Assembly (NCBI GenBank): GCA_963777485.1
Contig: CAVZQP010000001.1
Span: forward strand, 1,364,001 to 1,428,000
Direction of reading: 5' to 3'
Source of the DNA: Bog-473 sp963777485
GTDB lineage: Bacteria > Actinomycetota > Acidimicrobiia > Acidimicrobiales > RAAP-2
DNA: 64,000 nucleotides
Shown: one piece after another, positions 7,833-16,365 of the stretch
Layout: each line of letters begins with the position of its first letter
How positions within the stretch are numbered: position 1 is the stretch's first letter
The notes under the pieces: model-generated
What the model was told of the DNA's origin: nothing
The model's database searches: none
What the model saw: only the letters and a program-made list of their open reading frames with translations
Position numbers and translations under genes: made by a program

Positions 7833-9635
7833 TCAAGCAGCCAGGAAGCCACCCGACTGGTGAGCCCACAACCGGCCATACACGCCCTCCTGTCCGAACC
7901 CGAGCAGCTCCGCGTGCGTGCCTTGCTCGACGATGCGACCACGGTCGAGGACCACGATGCGGTCCAGCCGGGCGATCGTCGCCAGCCGGTGTGCCACGAC
8001 GAGCGCCGTCGTGCCCTCCATCAGGTTCCACAGGGCCTCCTGAACCAGCGACTCCGACTCCGAGTCGAGGGCAGACGTGGCCTCGTCGAGGACGAGAACT
8101 TTCGCTCCCTTGGCCATCGCCTGGGCAATAGCAACCCGCTGGCGCTGGCCGCCCGAGAGCTTCAGGCCCCGCTCCCCCACGACCGTCTGGTAGCCGAGCG
8201 GCAGGCGCTCGACGAACTCGTCGACGTACGCGGCGCGGCCGACTGCCTTCACCAGGTCCATTTCGACGCGGCCATGGCCCTGGTCGAGCCCGTAGCAGAT
8301 GTTCTCCGCGATGGTCCGGTGGAGCATCTGGGGATCCTGGGGGACGTACGCGATGTGCCGGCGTAGCGAGTGCTGCGTGACACAGGCAATGTCCTGCCCG
8401 TCGATCTCGATCGTGCCGCCGTCGCGGTCCGCGAAGCGGAGCATGAGCTTGGTCAACGTCGTCTTCCCCGACCCCGAGGGCCCGACCAGCCCGACATGCT
8501 CGCCCGGCCTTATGCACAGGTCGAGCCCCTCGAACAACGGCGCGCCATCGCGGTATGCGAAGTGGAGATCGCGGAACTCCACCCGTCCCCGCGACGCGAC
8601 CAGGTCCGGCGCGTGCGGCACGTCAACGATGTCAGGCAGGGTCGCCGCGATCCCCGCGAATTTGGCGCAACGCCCGATGGCGCGGGAGATCAGACGGATG
8701 AATTCGAACGACTCCTCCAGGCTGGTTCCCACGAAGGTCGCGTAGAACAGGATCAGGTAGACGACGCCCGCCGCCGCGACGTGGTGCAGGGCGAGGACGA
8801 CGCCGACCGCCACCGCAGCCCAGTTGAAGAACGCCATGGCGGTTTCCATCTGCAGCCGTGTCGACGTGAAGATGCGCCGGGCCCGGAAGTCGGCGGTCAG
8901 CGAGTCGCCGACCAACCCGCCGACATGGCCTTTCTCCCGGTCCTCCGCGGCCTGCGACCGGACGGTGGTGAGGTTCATGATCGTGTCCGCGATGACGCCG
9001 GTGGCGCGTGAGTGCGCGTCGGAGAACTCCTTCTCCGCCGCCACCACACGGGCCATGCGGCGATGCAGCACGATTCCGAAGACGGCGACGAGGGAGGCCA
9101 TGACGAGCGCGACCGGCCAGGCCACGATCCCGAGTACCACCACGGCCCCGAGCGTCGTGACGCTGATCCGGAGGATGCCCCACACCATGGCGTCGATCAG
9201 GTCGACGAACGCCCAGGTCGAGGTCTCTAGTGTCGCGATGACCTCACCCGACGGACGGTCGGTGTGCCAGCCGTGGCTCAGGCCGATGAGATGGTCGTAC
9301 CCGTTTGTCATGGCGCGACCGAACGAGCGCAGGGTCGCGCCCCAGTTGAGCCAGCCGCCGATGCGGCCGAACACGGTGGCGGCCACGAGGACGAACGCGT
9401 AGGCGACGATCAGCGGCGCAAACGACGCAACGTCTGACCCGTGCACGCCGAGGTTGGCGATGCGCCCGAGCAGCGACGCGAAGATAAGCGGTGCCGCGAC
9501 GGCGTTGGCCAGCGTCCCGAGCACGATGGCCGCAGCGGAGCCCGTGAAGGAGGCGCGGTCGGGCTGCATCTGACGCCAGCAGTACGCCAGGGTGTCCTTG
9601 GTCGATGCGTTTGGAAAGAGGGTGGGTTCACCCAT
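7833..9635 (-). CDS. ABC exporter, fused membrane and ATPase domains
   Basis: This 600-residue half-transporter of the MsbA/multidrug type acts as a dimer. Six TM segments occupy about residues 30-315. The nucleotide-binding domain has Walker A GPSGSGKTTL near 383, signature LSGGQRQR near 492, Walker B VLVLDEATSALD and the switch His in VVAHRLATI. There is no C39 peptidase domain. A GGAG lies seven bases before the ATG at 9635. It is convergent with the kinase gene, 30 bases away. A possible 41-residue peptide gene lies upstream on the same strand. The substrate is unknown; lipid, drug and peptide are all possible. Confidence 0.93.
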   Translation of the reverse strand: MGEPTLFPNASTKDTLAYCWRQMQPDRASFTGSAAAIVLGTLANAVAAPLIFASLLGRIANLGVHGSDVASFAPLIVAYAFVLVAATVFGRIGGWLNWGATLRSFGRAMTNGYDHLIGLSHGWHTDRPSGEVIATLETSTWAFVDLIDAMVWGILRISVTTLGAVVVLGIVAWPVALVMASLVAVFGIVLHRRMARVVAAEKEFSDAHSRATGVIADTIMNLTTVRSQAAEDREKGHVGGLVGDSLTADFRARRIFTSTRLQMETAMAFFNWAAVAVGVVLALHHVAAAGVVYLILFYATFVGTSLEESFEFIRLISRAIGRCAKFAGIAATLPDIVDVPHAPDLVASRGRVEFRDLHFAYRDGAPLFEGLDLCIRPGEHVGLVGPSGSGKTTLTKLMLRFADRDGGTIEIDGQDIACVTQHSLRRHIAYVPQDPQMLHRTIAENICYGLDQGHGRVEMDLVKAVGRAAYVDEFVERLPLGYQTVVGERGLKLSGGQRQRVAIAQAMAKGAKVLVLDEATSALDSESESLVQEALWNLMEGTTALVVAHRLATIARLDRIVVLDRGRIVEQGTHAELLGFGQEGVYGRLWAHQSGGFLAA

Positions 9636-9805
9636 GGGAGTCTCCAGTTGGGAACTTCGAGTGGATGGAACGGAGGGCGCACGGGTGGTGCGCCGCGCGG
9701 GGCTAGGCCCCTGAAGTGGGAGTTTGCGATCGGCGACGGCGGACTGCGGCAGCGCCGAGATCCGCCTGGGCGGCGATCAGTCCCCCGGGACTTGGCTGGC
9801 CGGCG

Positions 9806-9931
9806 TCAGTGGCCAGTAGGGCAGAGATCGGGCCCGGCCATGCGAACCTTCTCTCCGATTACCCCAAAACCGGGCAGCAGGTCCACGGTGGCGCGCGCCA
9901 TGAACGACATAGTCGTCAGCTTTCCGGCCAT
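9806..9931 (-). CDS. Possible small peptide (41 residues), unknown function
   Basis: The ATG at 9931 is preceded by GAGGTGA at a good distance, a strong ribosome binding site for this window. About 75 percent of its codons end in G or C, closer to real neighbours than to random frames. The peptide is rich in Met and Gly and ends in a Cys-containing PDLCPTGH. It lies 170 bases upstream of, and co-directional with, an ABC exporter. That is the layout expected of an exported peptide, but no maturation enzyme is seen nearby. I recognise no family. The remaining parts of 9636-10055 show nothing else. Confidence 0.33.
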   Translation of the reverse strand: MAGKLTTMSFMARATVDLLPGFGVIGEKVRMAGPDLCPTGH

Positions 9932-10055
9932 CGGGTCACCTCGCTTCCCGTCTTGTGGTGCGAATTGAAAGGTACCGCATCGGCACGTGGCGCGCACAGA
10001 AAATGCAAAGAACTCGCGACGCGCGCACTCGTGCGGACCGTCGGCGCCGGCTTCG

Positions 10056-11198
10056 TCAGAAGAGCGGCGGCGTATTCATTGCGTCGGGCGCCGACTCCGG
10101 CCCGACATGACCCAAGTGCACCCAGGCCCTCTTTGTCGCCACACGTCCTCGCGCCGTCCGTTGGATCAGCCCGCTTTGCAGCAGGTAAGGCTCGTAGGCG
10201 TCCTCGATCGTGTCGGTCTCTTCCCCCACGCACTGTGCCAGCGTCGTCAACCCCACCGGCTGGCCGCCGAATCGGTCGCACAGCGTGACAAGGATCGAAC
10301 GGTCGACCTTGTCGAGGCCCAGTTCGTCGACGCCGAACAGCTCGAGGCCCTCGCTGGCGGTGGCCCCGTCGATGTACCCCTCGCCGCGCACCTCGGCGAA
10401 GTCCCGCACCCGTCGAAGCAGCCGGTTGGCCACCCGCGGTGTGCCGCGGGAGCGCTCCGAAATCCGGATCGCCCCTTCCGAGTCGATCTCGACCTTCAAG
10501 ATCCGGGCTGAGCGCTCCACGATGGCCCGCAGGTCCGCCGGGGCGTAGAGATCGAGCCGGCCCACGAAGCCGAAACGGTCACGCAAGGGGCCCGACACGA
10601 GGCCCGTCCGGGTCGTCGCCCCGACCAGGGTGAAGCGGGGCAGGTCGAGACGGATCGAGCGGGCGGTCGGGCCCTTGCCGATCAGGATGTCGAGCCGGCC
10701 GTCCTCCATCGCCGAATAGAGCATCTCCTCGACCGAGCGGTGCAGCCGGTGGATCTCGTCGATGAACAGCACGTCGCCGTCCTGGAGGTCGGTCAGCAGC
10801 GCGGCGAGGTCTCCAGCCCGTGTGAGCACGGGGCCGGCCGTGATGCGGAACCCGGCACTCATCTCGGTGGCGACGATCCCCGCCAGGGATGTCTTGCCGA
10901 GACCCGGCGGGCCCGCGAAGAGCAGATGGTCAACCGGCTGGCGGCGCTGACGGGCCGCCTGCAGCACGATGCTGAGGTGTTCGACCAACTCGGACTGCCC
11001 GACGAACTCGGCCAACGTCCGGGGCCGAAGCCCGACTTCCTCGAGCTCCTCGTCGGAGGAGGCGGCGGCAGGGTCGACCACCCGGGACCCGGCCCCGTCG
11101 TCGTCGAGGTCCCCCACGCTGCCGCTCGCCGCGCCGCCAGCCGCTTCGCCGTCGACACCTTCAACGGCTAGGACCTCTCGGCGTCCCTTCGGACTCAC
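10056..11198 (-). CDS. ruvB: Holliday junction branch-migration helicase RuvB
   Basis: RuvB is the AAA+ motor that drives branch migration on RuvA-bound four-way junctions. The 380-residue protein has LRPRTLAEFVGQ at the start of the AAA domain, Walker A GPPGLGKTSLA, Walker B LFIDEIHRL, sensor 1 GATTRTG and a winged-helix C-terminus with QRTARGRVATKRAW. It is about 30 residues longer than usual because of an acidic Gly/Ala/Asp-rich N-terminal extension (about residues 10-50). The GTG at 11198 overlaps the ruvA stop as GTGA. It is the last gene of the ruvC-ruvA-ruvB operon. Confidence 0.96.
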   Translation of the reverse strand: MSPKGRREVLAVEGVDGEAAGGAASGSVGDLDDDGAGSRVVDPAAASSDEELEEVGLRPRTLAEFVGQSELVEHLSIVLQAARQRRQPVDHLLFAGPPGLGKTSLAGIVATEMSAGFRITAGPVLTRAGDLAALLTDLQDGDVLFIDEIHRLHRSVEEMLYSAMEDGRLDILIGKGPTARSIRLDLPRFTLVGATTRTGLVSGPLRDRFGFVGRLDLYAPADLRAIVERSARILKVEIDSEGAIRISERSRGTPRVANRLLRRVRDFAEVRGEGYIDGATASEGLELFGVDELGLDKVDRSILVTLCDRFGGQPVGLTTLAQCVGEETDTIEDAYEPYLLQSGLIQRTARGRVATKRAWVHLGHVGPESAPDAMNTPPLF

Positions 11199-11818
11199 CG
11201 TGACGCGAGCTCGCGCAGCGCCAGACGGAGCATCTCTTCCACGCCGACATCGTCGCGTAGCCCGTCGAGTGCGCCGCGGATCTCATCCGCTGCATAGCCG
11301 AGCTCGCTCAGCGCGGCCCGGGCTTCGGCTCTCGACGTGCGGCTGGCCCGTACCATCGGGTCGCCATCCGCCAGGGCGCGCGAAGCGGGATCCAACGAGA
11401 GGTCTGGCAGGTCCAACCGGCTCTTCAGCTCGATCAACAGCCGCGCCGCGGTCTTCCGTCCCACCCCCGGCACGGTGCACAGCGTGTCCAGGTCGTCTTC
11501 CAGCACCGCCGTCGACAAGGCGGCGGGCGAGAGCATCGCCATGATGGCCAGCGCCAGTGCCGGCCCCACGCCGTGGGACCCGACGAGCACCTCGAAACAG
11601 CGGCGCTCGTCGTCGTGCACGAAGCCGTAGAGGACGATCGCGTCTTCACGCACGTGGGTGTGCACGTAGAGGGTCGCTTCTTTCTCGGCCCCGCCCGCCA
11701 CCATCGTTGCCGCCGCCGAAGGCGTGACCGTCACCCGATAGCCGACACCCGCGACGTCGACGATCACCTCACACTCACCGGTTCGAAGCACCACCGGGCC
11801 TCGAAGCAGTCCGATCAT
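11195..11818 (-). CDS. ruvA: Holliday junction DNA-binding protein RuvA
   Basis: RuvA tetramers hold the four-way junction and recruit RuvB. The 207-residue protein begins MIGLLRG and has an OB-fold N-terminal domain with VDVAGVGYRVTV. The paired helix-hairpin-helix motifs follow, including LCTVPGVGRKTAARLLIELK, and then a C-terminal RuvB-binding domain with ALSELGYAADEI. The ATG at 11818 overlaps the ruvC stop by four bases and its own stop overlaps ruvB, so the three genes form a tightly coupled operon. Confidence 0.96.
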   Translation of the reverse strand: MIGLLRGPVVLRTGECEVIVDVAGVGYRVTVTPSAAATMVAGGAEKEATLYVHTHVREDAIVLYGFVHDDERRCFEVLVGSHGVGPALALAIMAMLSPAALSTAVLEDDLDTLCTVPGVGRKTAARLLIELKSRLDLPDLSLDPASRALADGDPMVRASRTSRAEARAALSELGYAADEIRGALDGLRDDVGVEEMLRLALRELASR

Positions 11819-12393
11819 CTCAGGCTCCTCACGTTGCTGAACTCGTTCTTTACCGTTCCTCCGATCGCACGCCTGCCCGCACCACTGGAGTGATCGAGCG
11901 CGGCGTCCACGGCACGGCGCAACGGCACCGTCGTCAGGTGGCACACCGCCAGGGCCAGCGCGTCGGCGACGTCGGGCGGGCCGTCGACCGATCGCAGCCC
12001 CAGCACCTGGGCCACCATCCGCTGGATCTGCTCCTTCGTGGCCGCGCCGTAGCCAACCAACGCCTGCTTCACTTCGTTCGAGGTGTACTGCGCCACCTCG
12101 CAACCCGCCCCGGCAGCAACGACCAACGCCAAGCCGCTCGCCTGGCCCACGGACATAGCGGTCTTCGCGTTCACCTGGAAGAAGACCCGCTCCACCGCTA
12201 CGACGTCAGGCCGCAGCTCCTCGATCAGGCCACGCAGCTCGGTCTCCAGGACCAGCAGCCGCTGCGGCAGCTCGTCGTGAGGGTCGGTTTCGAGCACACC
12301 GGCGGCACGGGCCTCGAGGGAGGAGTCACCGGCGCGGGTCACCAGGCCGTAACCACAGCGCGACAACCCAGGGTCGATCCCCAAGGCGAACAT
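11815..12393 (-). CDS. ruvC: Holliday junction resolvase RuvC
   Basis: RuvC is the endonuclease that cuts Holliday junctions symmetrically. This 192-residue member has the RNase H-like fold signature GIDPGLSRCGYG with the first catalytic Asp, the Glu in VAVERVFF, and the acidic pair in PPDVADALALAVCH. Length is close to the family norm, with a short C-terminal extension. It is the first gene of the ruv operon; yebC ends 88 bases upstream on the same strand. Confidence 0.96.
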   Translation of the reverse strand: MFALGIDPGLSRCGYGLVTRAGDSSLEARAAGVLETDPHDELPQRLLVLETELRGLIEELRPDVVAVERVFFQVNAKTAMSVGQASGLALVVAAGAGCEVAQYTSNEVKQALVGYGAATKEQIQRMVAQVLGLRSVDGPPDVADALALAVCHLTTVPLRRAVDAALDHSSGAGRRAIGGTVKNEFSNVRSLR

Positions 12394-12481
12394 GCGTTCG
12401 TAGGCTAGTGGCCTGCCCGGCGCCGGGCGCGGATGCAGATGCGGATGCGGATGCCGACCGGGTGCCGGTGGGCCGCCGGGG

Positions 12482-13231
12482 TTACCCCTCGAAGGTCGCC
12501 AGCACCTCGTCCGAGATATCCGCGTTCGAATGCACGGCCTGGACGTCGTCGTGGTCGTCGATCGCCTCCAGCAGTCGCAGCACCTTCTTGGCCTCGGCCT
12601 CGTCGGGCACCGGGACCGTCGAGGTCGGCTCCAGGCTCAGGTCCACCGACGCGGGCGCAATCCCCGCATCGTCCAACGCCGACCGCACCGACTCCAGGTC
12701 CCCCGGCGCCGTCGTCACCACCCATGCCGCGCCGTTCGACGACAGGTCCTCGGCGCCGCCTTCCATGGCGATCTCCATGACCTTGTCCTCGTCGTTGCTC
12801 AAGGGCACCGTCACGATCCCTTTCCGCTCGAACTGCCACGACACCGCCCCCGGCTCGGCCATGTTGCCGCCGTTCCGAGAAAACAAGTTCCGCATCTCCG
12901 CCCCCGTGCGATTGCGGTTGTCGGTCAGCGCCTCGACCATCACGGCGACGCCACCGGGGCCATAGCCCTCGTAGTTGATGGACTCGTACCGCACCCCCTC
13001 GAGATCGCCCGACCCGCGCTTGATCGCCTTCTCGATCGTGTCGAGCGGCACCGAAGCCGCTCGCGCCTTCTGGAAGGCGGTCCGCAGCGTGGCGTTGGCG
13101 TCGAGATCGCCGCCGCCTTCCCGCGCCGCCACCTCGATCGCACGGATGCACTTGGCGAACACCTTCGCCCGGGCCTTGTCCTGGGCGCCCTTGCGGTACT
13201 TGGTGGTCGCCCACTTCGAGTGACCCGACAT
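12482..13231 (-). CDS. yebC: YebC/PmpR-family protein (TACO1-like)
   Basis: This 249-residue member of the YebC family begins with the diagnostic MSGHSKWATTKYRKGAQD. Further signatures are YEGYGPGGVAVMVEALTDN and the acidic C-terminal domain. Family members act as translation factors for difficult proline stretches or as DNA-binding regulators. The gene sits directly upstream of ruvC, as in many bacteria. The 158 bases upstream (13232-13389) hold no gene that I can see. Confidence 0.96.
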   Translation of the reverse strand: MSGHSKWATTKYRKGAQDKARAKVFAKCIRAIEVAAREGGGDLDANATLRTAFQKARAASVPLDTIEKAIKRGSGDLEGVRYESINYEGYGPGGVAVMVEALTDNRNRTGAEMRNLFSRNGGNMAEPGAVSWQFERKGIVTVPLSNDEDKVMEIAMEGGAEDLSSNGAAWVVTTAPGDLESVRSALDDAGIAPASVDLSLEPTSTVPVPDEAEAKKVLRLLEAIDDHDDVQAVHSNADISDEVLATFEG

Positions 13232-13389
13232 GCGTTCCTCGCTCCTTCACTGCCCGTTGCGCTGCCTCGGCGGGCAGATGGGGATCTCCGATTGTATCGG
13301 GGGCAGGCTCGAAGGGCCCTGGTCGGGCGACCTCGCCGTACTGCCCGATGCCTTCCCCGGGGCCGTCCCCGAGACCTGCCGGCGTCCTG

Positions 13390-13995
13390 CTAGCTCGGGC
13401 GCCGGGTGGCGGCTTGGAGCACCGACTCGACGTCTGCCGCCACCTGGGCGTAGCCCTGCGCGTCGGCTCCCGTCTGCATCGTGGCCATCAGGAGCGAGAT
13501 CACGATCACGACCATTCCGTTGGCCGTCTGCCCCGCGTCGATGTCCAGGCGGACGCGGCCGTCCGCCTGCTCCGTGCGGATGAGCTCGGTGACCGTCTTG
13601 CGCAGCTCTTGCAGAGCCGGGATGTGCAGCAGGCGCATCGTGAACTCCGGCTCGAGGCCCCGCACGATGCGGCCCGCCAGGGGATGTCCCGACATGTGGG
13701 CGACGAGGGCCTGCATCAGCACGCCGCCCCAGGCGTCGGGCTGTTGGTCGATGGCCACCAACGACACGGCGTCGGCGATGAGCCCCGCCACGTCTTCGTC
13801 GACTGCCTCTACGAAGAGCACCTCCTTGTTGGCGAAATACGGATACGACGCCGTCGTCGACAAGCCGGCATCGCGGCAGACATCGGCCACCGACGTGCCC
13901 CGGTAGCCCTCGCGTGCGAAGCGCATGATGGCGGCATCGAGGAGTGCTTGGCGGGTGCGGTCGCCCTTCGTCTGCGAAGTGAGGTCCGGCGTCAT
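13390..13995 (-). CDS. TetR-family transcriptional regulator
   Basis: This is a 201-residue repressor. The N-terminal helix-turn-helix spans about residues 10-56 and includes GYRGTSVADVCRDAGLSTT and YFANKEVLF. The rest is an all-helical ligand and dimer domain with no recognisable signature. It starts at ATG 13995, four bases after the stop of the upstream diiron oxygenase gene, so the two form a transcription unit. A typical arrangement would have it controlling its own operon and the divergent hydrolase through a site in 15017-15120, where an imperfect dyad is visible. The ligand is unknown. Confidence 0.9.
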   Translation of the reverse strand: MTPDLTSQTKGDRTRQALLDAAIMRFAREGYRGTSVADVCRDAGLSTTASYPYFANKEVLFVEAVDEDVAGLIADAVSLVAIDQQPDAWGGVLMQALVAHMSGHPLAGRIVRGLEPEFTMRLLHIPALQELRKTVTELIRTEQADGRVRLDIDAGQTANGMVVIVISLLMATMQTGADAQGYAQVAADVESVLQAATRRPS

Positions 13996-13999
13996 CGCG

Positions 14000-15016
14000 T
14001 CAGGCCGCTGCCACTGGCGCGAGGTCGCGCCCGAAGCGATCGACGCCGCAGGCCCGCTGCCAACTCTTGGGGACCCTCCCGTCCCGAAACACGTCGGCTT
14101 CGAGCAGCGGGGCGAGGAGCGGACGCAAGGCGCGGTGACGCAGAGCCGTGCGGCCGGACGAGCGGTTGACCGCCTTCCAGGTCTCCCACGTGGGCAGCCC
14201 CACGCTGGCATAGACGCCGGGGTGGACGATCGTGTCGAACATCGCCTTGGCGATGTGCGAGCCGAGGTGGCGGACGAGAAAGCGCTCGAAGCGTCCCGCC
14301 GCCGCCCACTGCTCGGGGAAGATCATGCGGGCGAACGCGAGGTGGCGTGCTTCTTCCTGGCGGTGGTACTTGGAGACCGCCTTGATCAAGGGGTCGGTGT
14401 CGGGGTGCTCGCTCGCCAGCTTTTGCAACAGGTCCGGTACTTCCTCACCGCTCAACACGAGGAGGCAGAACAGCGATGGCATGGCGGTGAGGAACGGCAT
14501 CAGCACGTGCTGCGCGATGCGTGCCACCGGGCCATCGATCGGGTTCTTCGCCGTGGGCTTCACTTGCTGGAGGAGCCGGACGAAGAGGCGGGAATGGCGG
14601 GTCTCCTCCCCCATTTCGTGGAGGAGATAGGTGACCCGGGGGTCGGTGAGGTCGGGCCGACCGACGATCTCGAAACTGAATCCAGCCATCAGGACCGACT
14701 CGAAACGGATGCCGGTGTCGACGATCGACGCGAACTCCTCGCGCGCGAGGACCTTCTTCTGCTCGTCAGTTAGCCCGTCGAAGAGCTCGGGGACGTTCGA
14801 GAGGCTGAGGATCTCGTCGGGCAGGACCTGGCCGTCGCCGATCTCGCCTGGGACGTCGACGTCGGGCTCGATGATCCGCTTGAGCGAGGCCGTCGAGAGA
14901 CGGTTGATCCGCTGGTCAACCGAGGCTGCCGGGCGGGCTGCCCGGCCTCCGGTCTTCGACTCCCCATCTGTGGGGACGGTGCTGGTCTTTGTGTCCATGC
15001 TCAGAGCCATACCCAC
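14000..15016 (-). CDS. AurF-like diiron oxygenase
   Basis: This 338-residue protein resembles the p-aminobenzoate N-oxygenase (AurF) family of non-haem diiron enzymes. The predicted iron ligands lie in EEFASIVDTGIRFE, HEMGEETRHSRLF, SGEEVPDLL and YHRQEEARHLAFARM, the repeated Glu/Glu-x-x-His pattern of a four-helix ferritin-like bundle. Known relatives oxidise aromatic amines to nitro compounds; the substrate here cannot be read. It is coupled to a TetR gene. The GTG at 15016 or the ATG at 15010 could be the start, with GAAG just upstream. AurF-type genes are often in secondary metabolism, but no biosynthetic cluster surrounds this one. Confidence 0.85.
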   Translation of the reverse strand: MGMALSMDTKTSTVPTDGESKTGGRAARPAASVDQRINRLSTASLKRIIEPDVDVPGEIGDGQVLPDEILSLSNVPELFDGLTDEQKKVLAREEFASIVDTGIRFESVLMAGFSFEIVGRPDLTDPRVTYLLHEMGEETRHSRLFVRLLQQVKPTAKNPIDGPVARIAQHVLMPFLTAMPSLFCLLVLSGEEVPDLLQKLASEHPDTDPLIKAVSKYHRQEEARHLAFARMIFPEQWAAAGRFERFLVRHLGSHIAKAMFDTIVHPGVYASVGLPTWETWKAVNRSSGRTALRHRALRPLLAPLLEADVFRDGRVPKSWQRACGVDRFGRDLAPVAAA

Positions 15017-15021
15017 ATTCT

Positions 15022-15067
15022 TCAGAAAATAAGCAATTGCGTCAACTCCTTAGTTCTCTTATTCTGA
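15022..15067. promoter_or_regulatory. Imperfect dyad in divergent promoter region
   Basis: TCAGAAAATAAG (15022-15033) is mirrored by CTTATTCTGA (15058-15067), apart from two extra A in the left arm. Between them sits the perfect palindrome GCAATTGC (15033-15040). This A+T-rich patch lies between the divergent diiron oxygenase and hydrolase genes and is the best candidate operator for the TetR protein encoded at 13390-13995. Confidence 0.35.
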
Positions 15068-15120
15068 CCTCTTATGACGGCTGCGACCATGTCCTCCACC
15101 GACGCTTACGCTCGACGACC

Positions 15121-16146
15121 GTGACGACGACCCCCTCTTCCGAGCGATCCGCTAGCCCGAAGCGGCGCCGTGGGCGAGGGCGGCGAGCCCTGATGGTCGG
15201 AGGCTTGCTAGCGGCGGGCGCGGCAGCCGGCGTCGCCCGACGGCGCCTGGTGGCGTCTGGCGGTGAGCCTCACAACGACGAGCGCCACGCCCTCGGGTGG
15301 GGTGCAGGAGTTGCCCGGCCCGACCACCAAATCGTGCCCACCCACGACGGCGCGGAGCTCGCCGTCTGGGACTTGCCAGGCGATGGACTCGACGCGCCGG
15401 TAGTCGTGCTCCCCCACTGTTGGGGCTGTAGCCACGAAATTTGGATCCCGGTTGCCCGGCGCCTCCGCGAACAAGGTCACCGTGTCGTTCTCTACGACCA
15501 GCGCGGGCACGGCCTGAGCACCCGAGGGACAGCGCCGCTCGCCATCGACACCTTGGCCCACGATCTCGAGGCCGTGCTCGAGGCGACAGACGTCCGAGGG
15601 GTTGTCCTCTCCGGGCATTCGATGGGTGGATTCACGGTCATGTCGCTCGCGACGCATCGCCCCGAGGTCTTCCAAGAACGCGCCAAAGCCGTGGTGCTCG
15701 TTGCGACCGCGGCTACCGCCGTCGTTCTCGGGGGTCCGGCCACCCCGGAGTTCGCGGCCAAGGTGATCTCGTCTCCGTTCGCAACTCGGGCGCTCAAGAG
15801 CAGGAATGGCCACCTCTTGGTTCGCAGCACGTTCGGCGCACAACCGATTCGAGCCCACATGGAGTTGACCCGCGACATCTTCGCCAACTGCGACCCGAGG
15901 GTGAGAGGCGACTTCGTCTTGGCGTTCGGGACGATGGACCTTCTCGAAGGCATTGCCACCATCGACGTGCCGACCACGGTGATTGTCGGCACGCGCGACA
16001 CGCTCACCGTACCCAAGAAGTCCGATCAGATGGTCGCCACGATTCCGGGCTCCAGGCTCGTCAGGCTCAAGAGCAAGGGCCACATGCTCCCGCTCGAGGA
16101 CCCCGATGCCGTCACCGACGAGATCGTCAGGGCGGTCAAGGGCTAG
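15121..16146 (+). CDS. Alpha/beta hydrolase
   Basis: This 341-residue hydrolase has an N-terminal basic stretch and a hydrophobic segment (about residues 20-42), so it is probably membrane-anchored or exported. The core is a canonical alpha/beta hydrolase. It has a HCWGCSHEIW oxyanion region, nucleophile elbow GHSMGG, an Asp in VGTRDTLTVP and the terminal His in SKGHMLPLED. I chose the GTG at 15121 because no other in-frame start lies upstream in the intergenic region. The gene is divergent from the diiron oxygenase operon and may share its regulation. The substrate, ester, lactone or epoxide, is unknown. Confidence 0.88.
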   Translation: MTTTPSSERSASPKRRRGRGRRALMVGGLLAAGAAAGVARRRLVASGGEPHNDERHALGWGAGVARPDHQIVPTHDGAELAVWDLPGDGLDAPVVVLPHCWGCSHEIWIPVARRLREQGHRVVLYDQRGHGLSTRGTAPLAIDTLAHDLEAVLEATDVRGVVLSGHSMGGFTVMSLATHRPEVFQERAKAVVLVATAATAVVLGGPATPEFAAKVISSPFATRALKSRNGHLLVRSTFGAQPIRAHMELTRDIFANCDPRVRGDFVLAFGTMDLLEGIATIDVPTTVIVGTRDTLTVPKKSDQMVATIPGSRLVRLKSKGHMLPLEDPDAVTDEIVRAVKG

Positions 16147-16365
16147 AGGCCCATCCCCTTCATCACCAAAGCGCCAGAAGACCGGCCGGGGCGCTGCCGG
16201 CAGGAAACCTCCTTGCCCTTCATGGCTGAGAACCGCGCCCGCGAGGAAGCAGGGTCAAGGTGGAACGCCCGGAGCGGAGCGAGGACGACCGACCTTGACG
16301 CCGTGACGAGCTGGCGCACAATGGCGCTAAGGAAGGGGGAGAGATTCAGGAGGAGGTGGCTGCGC

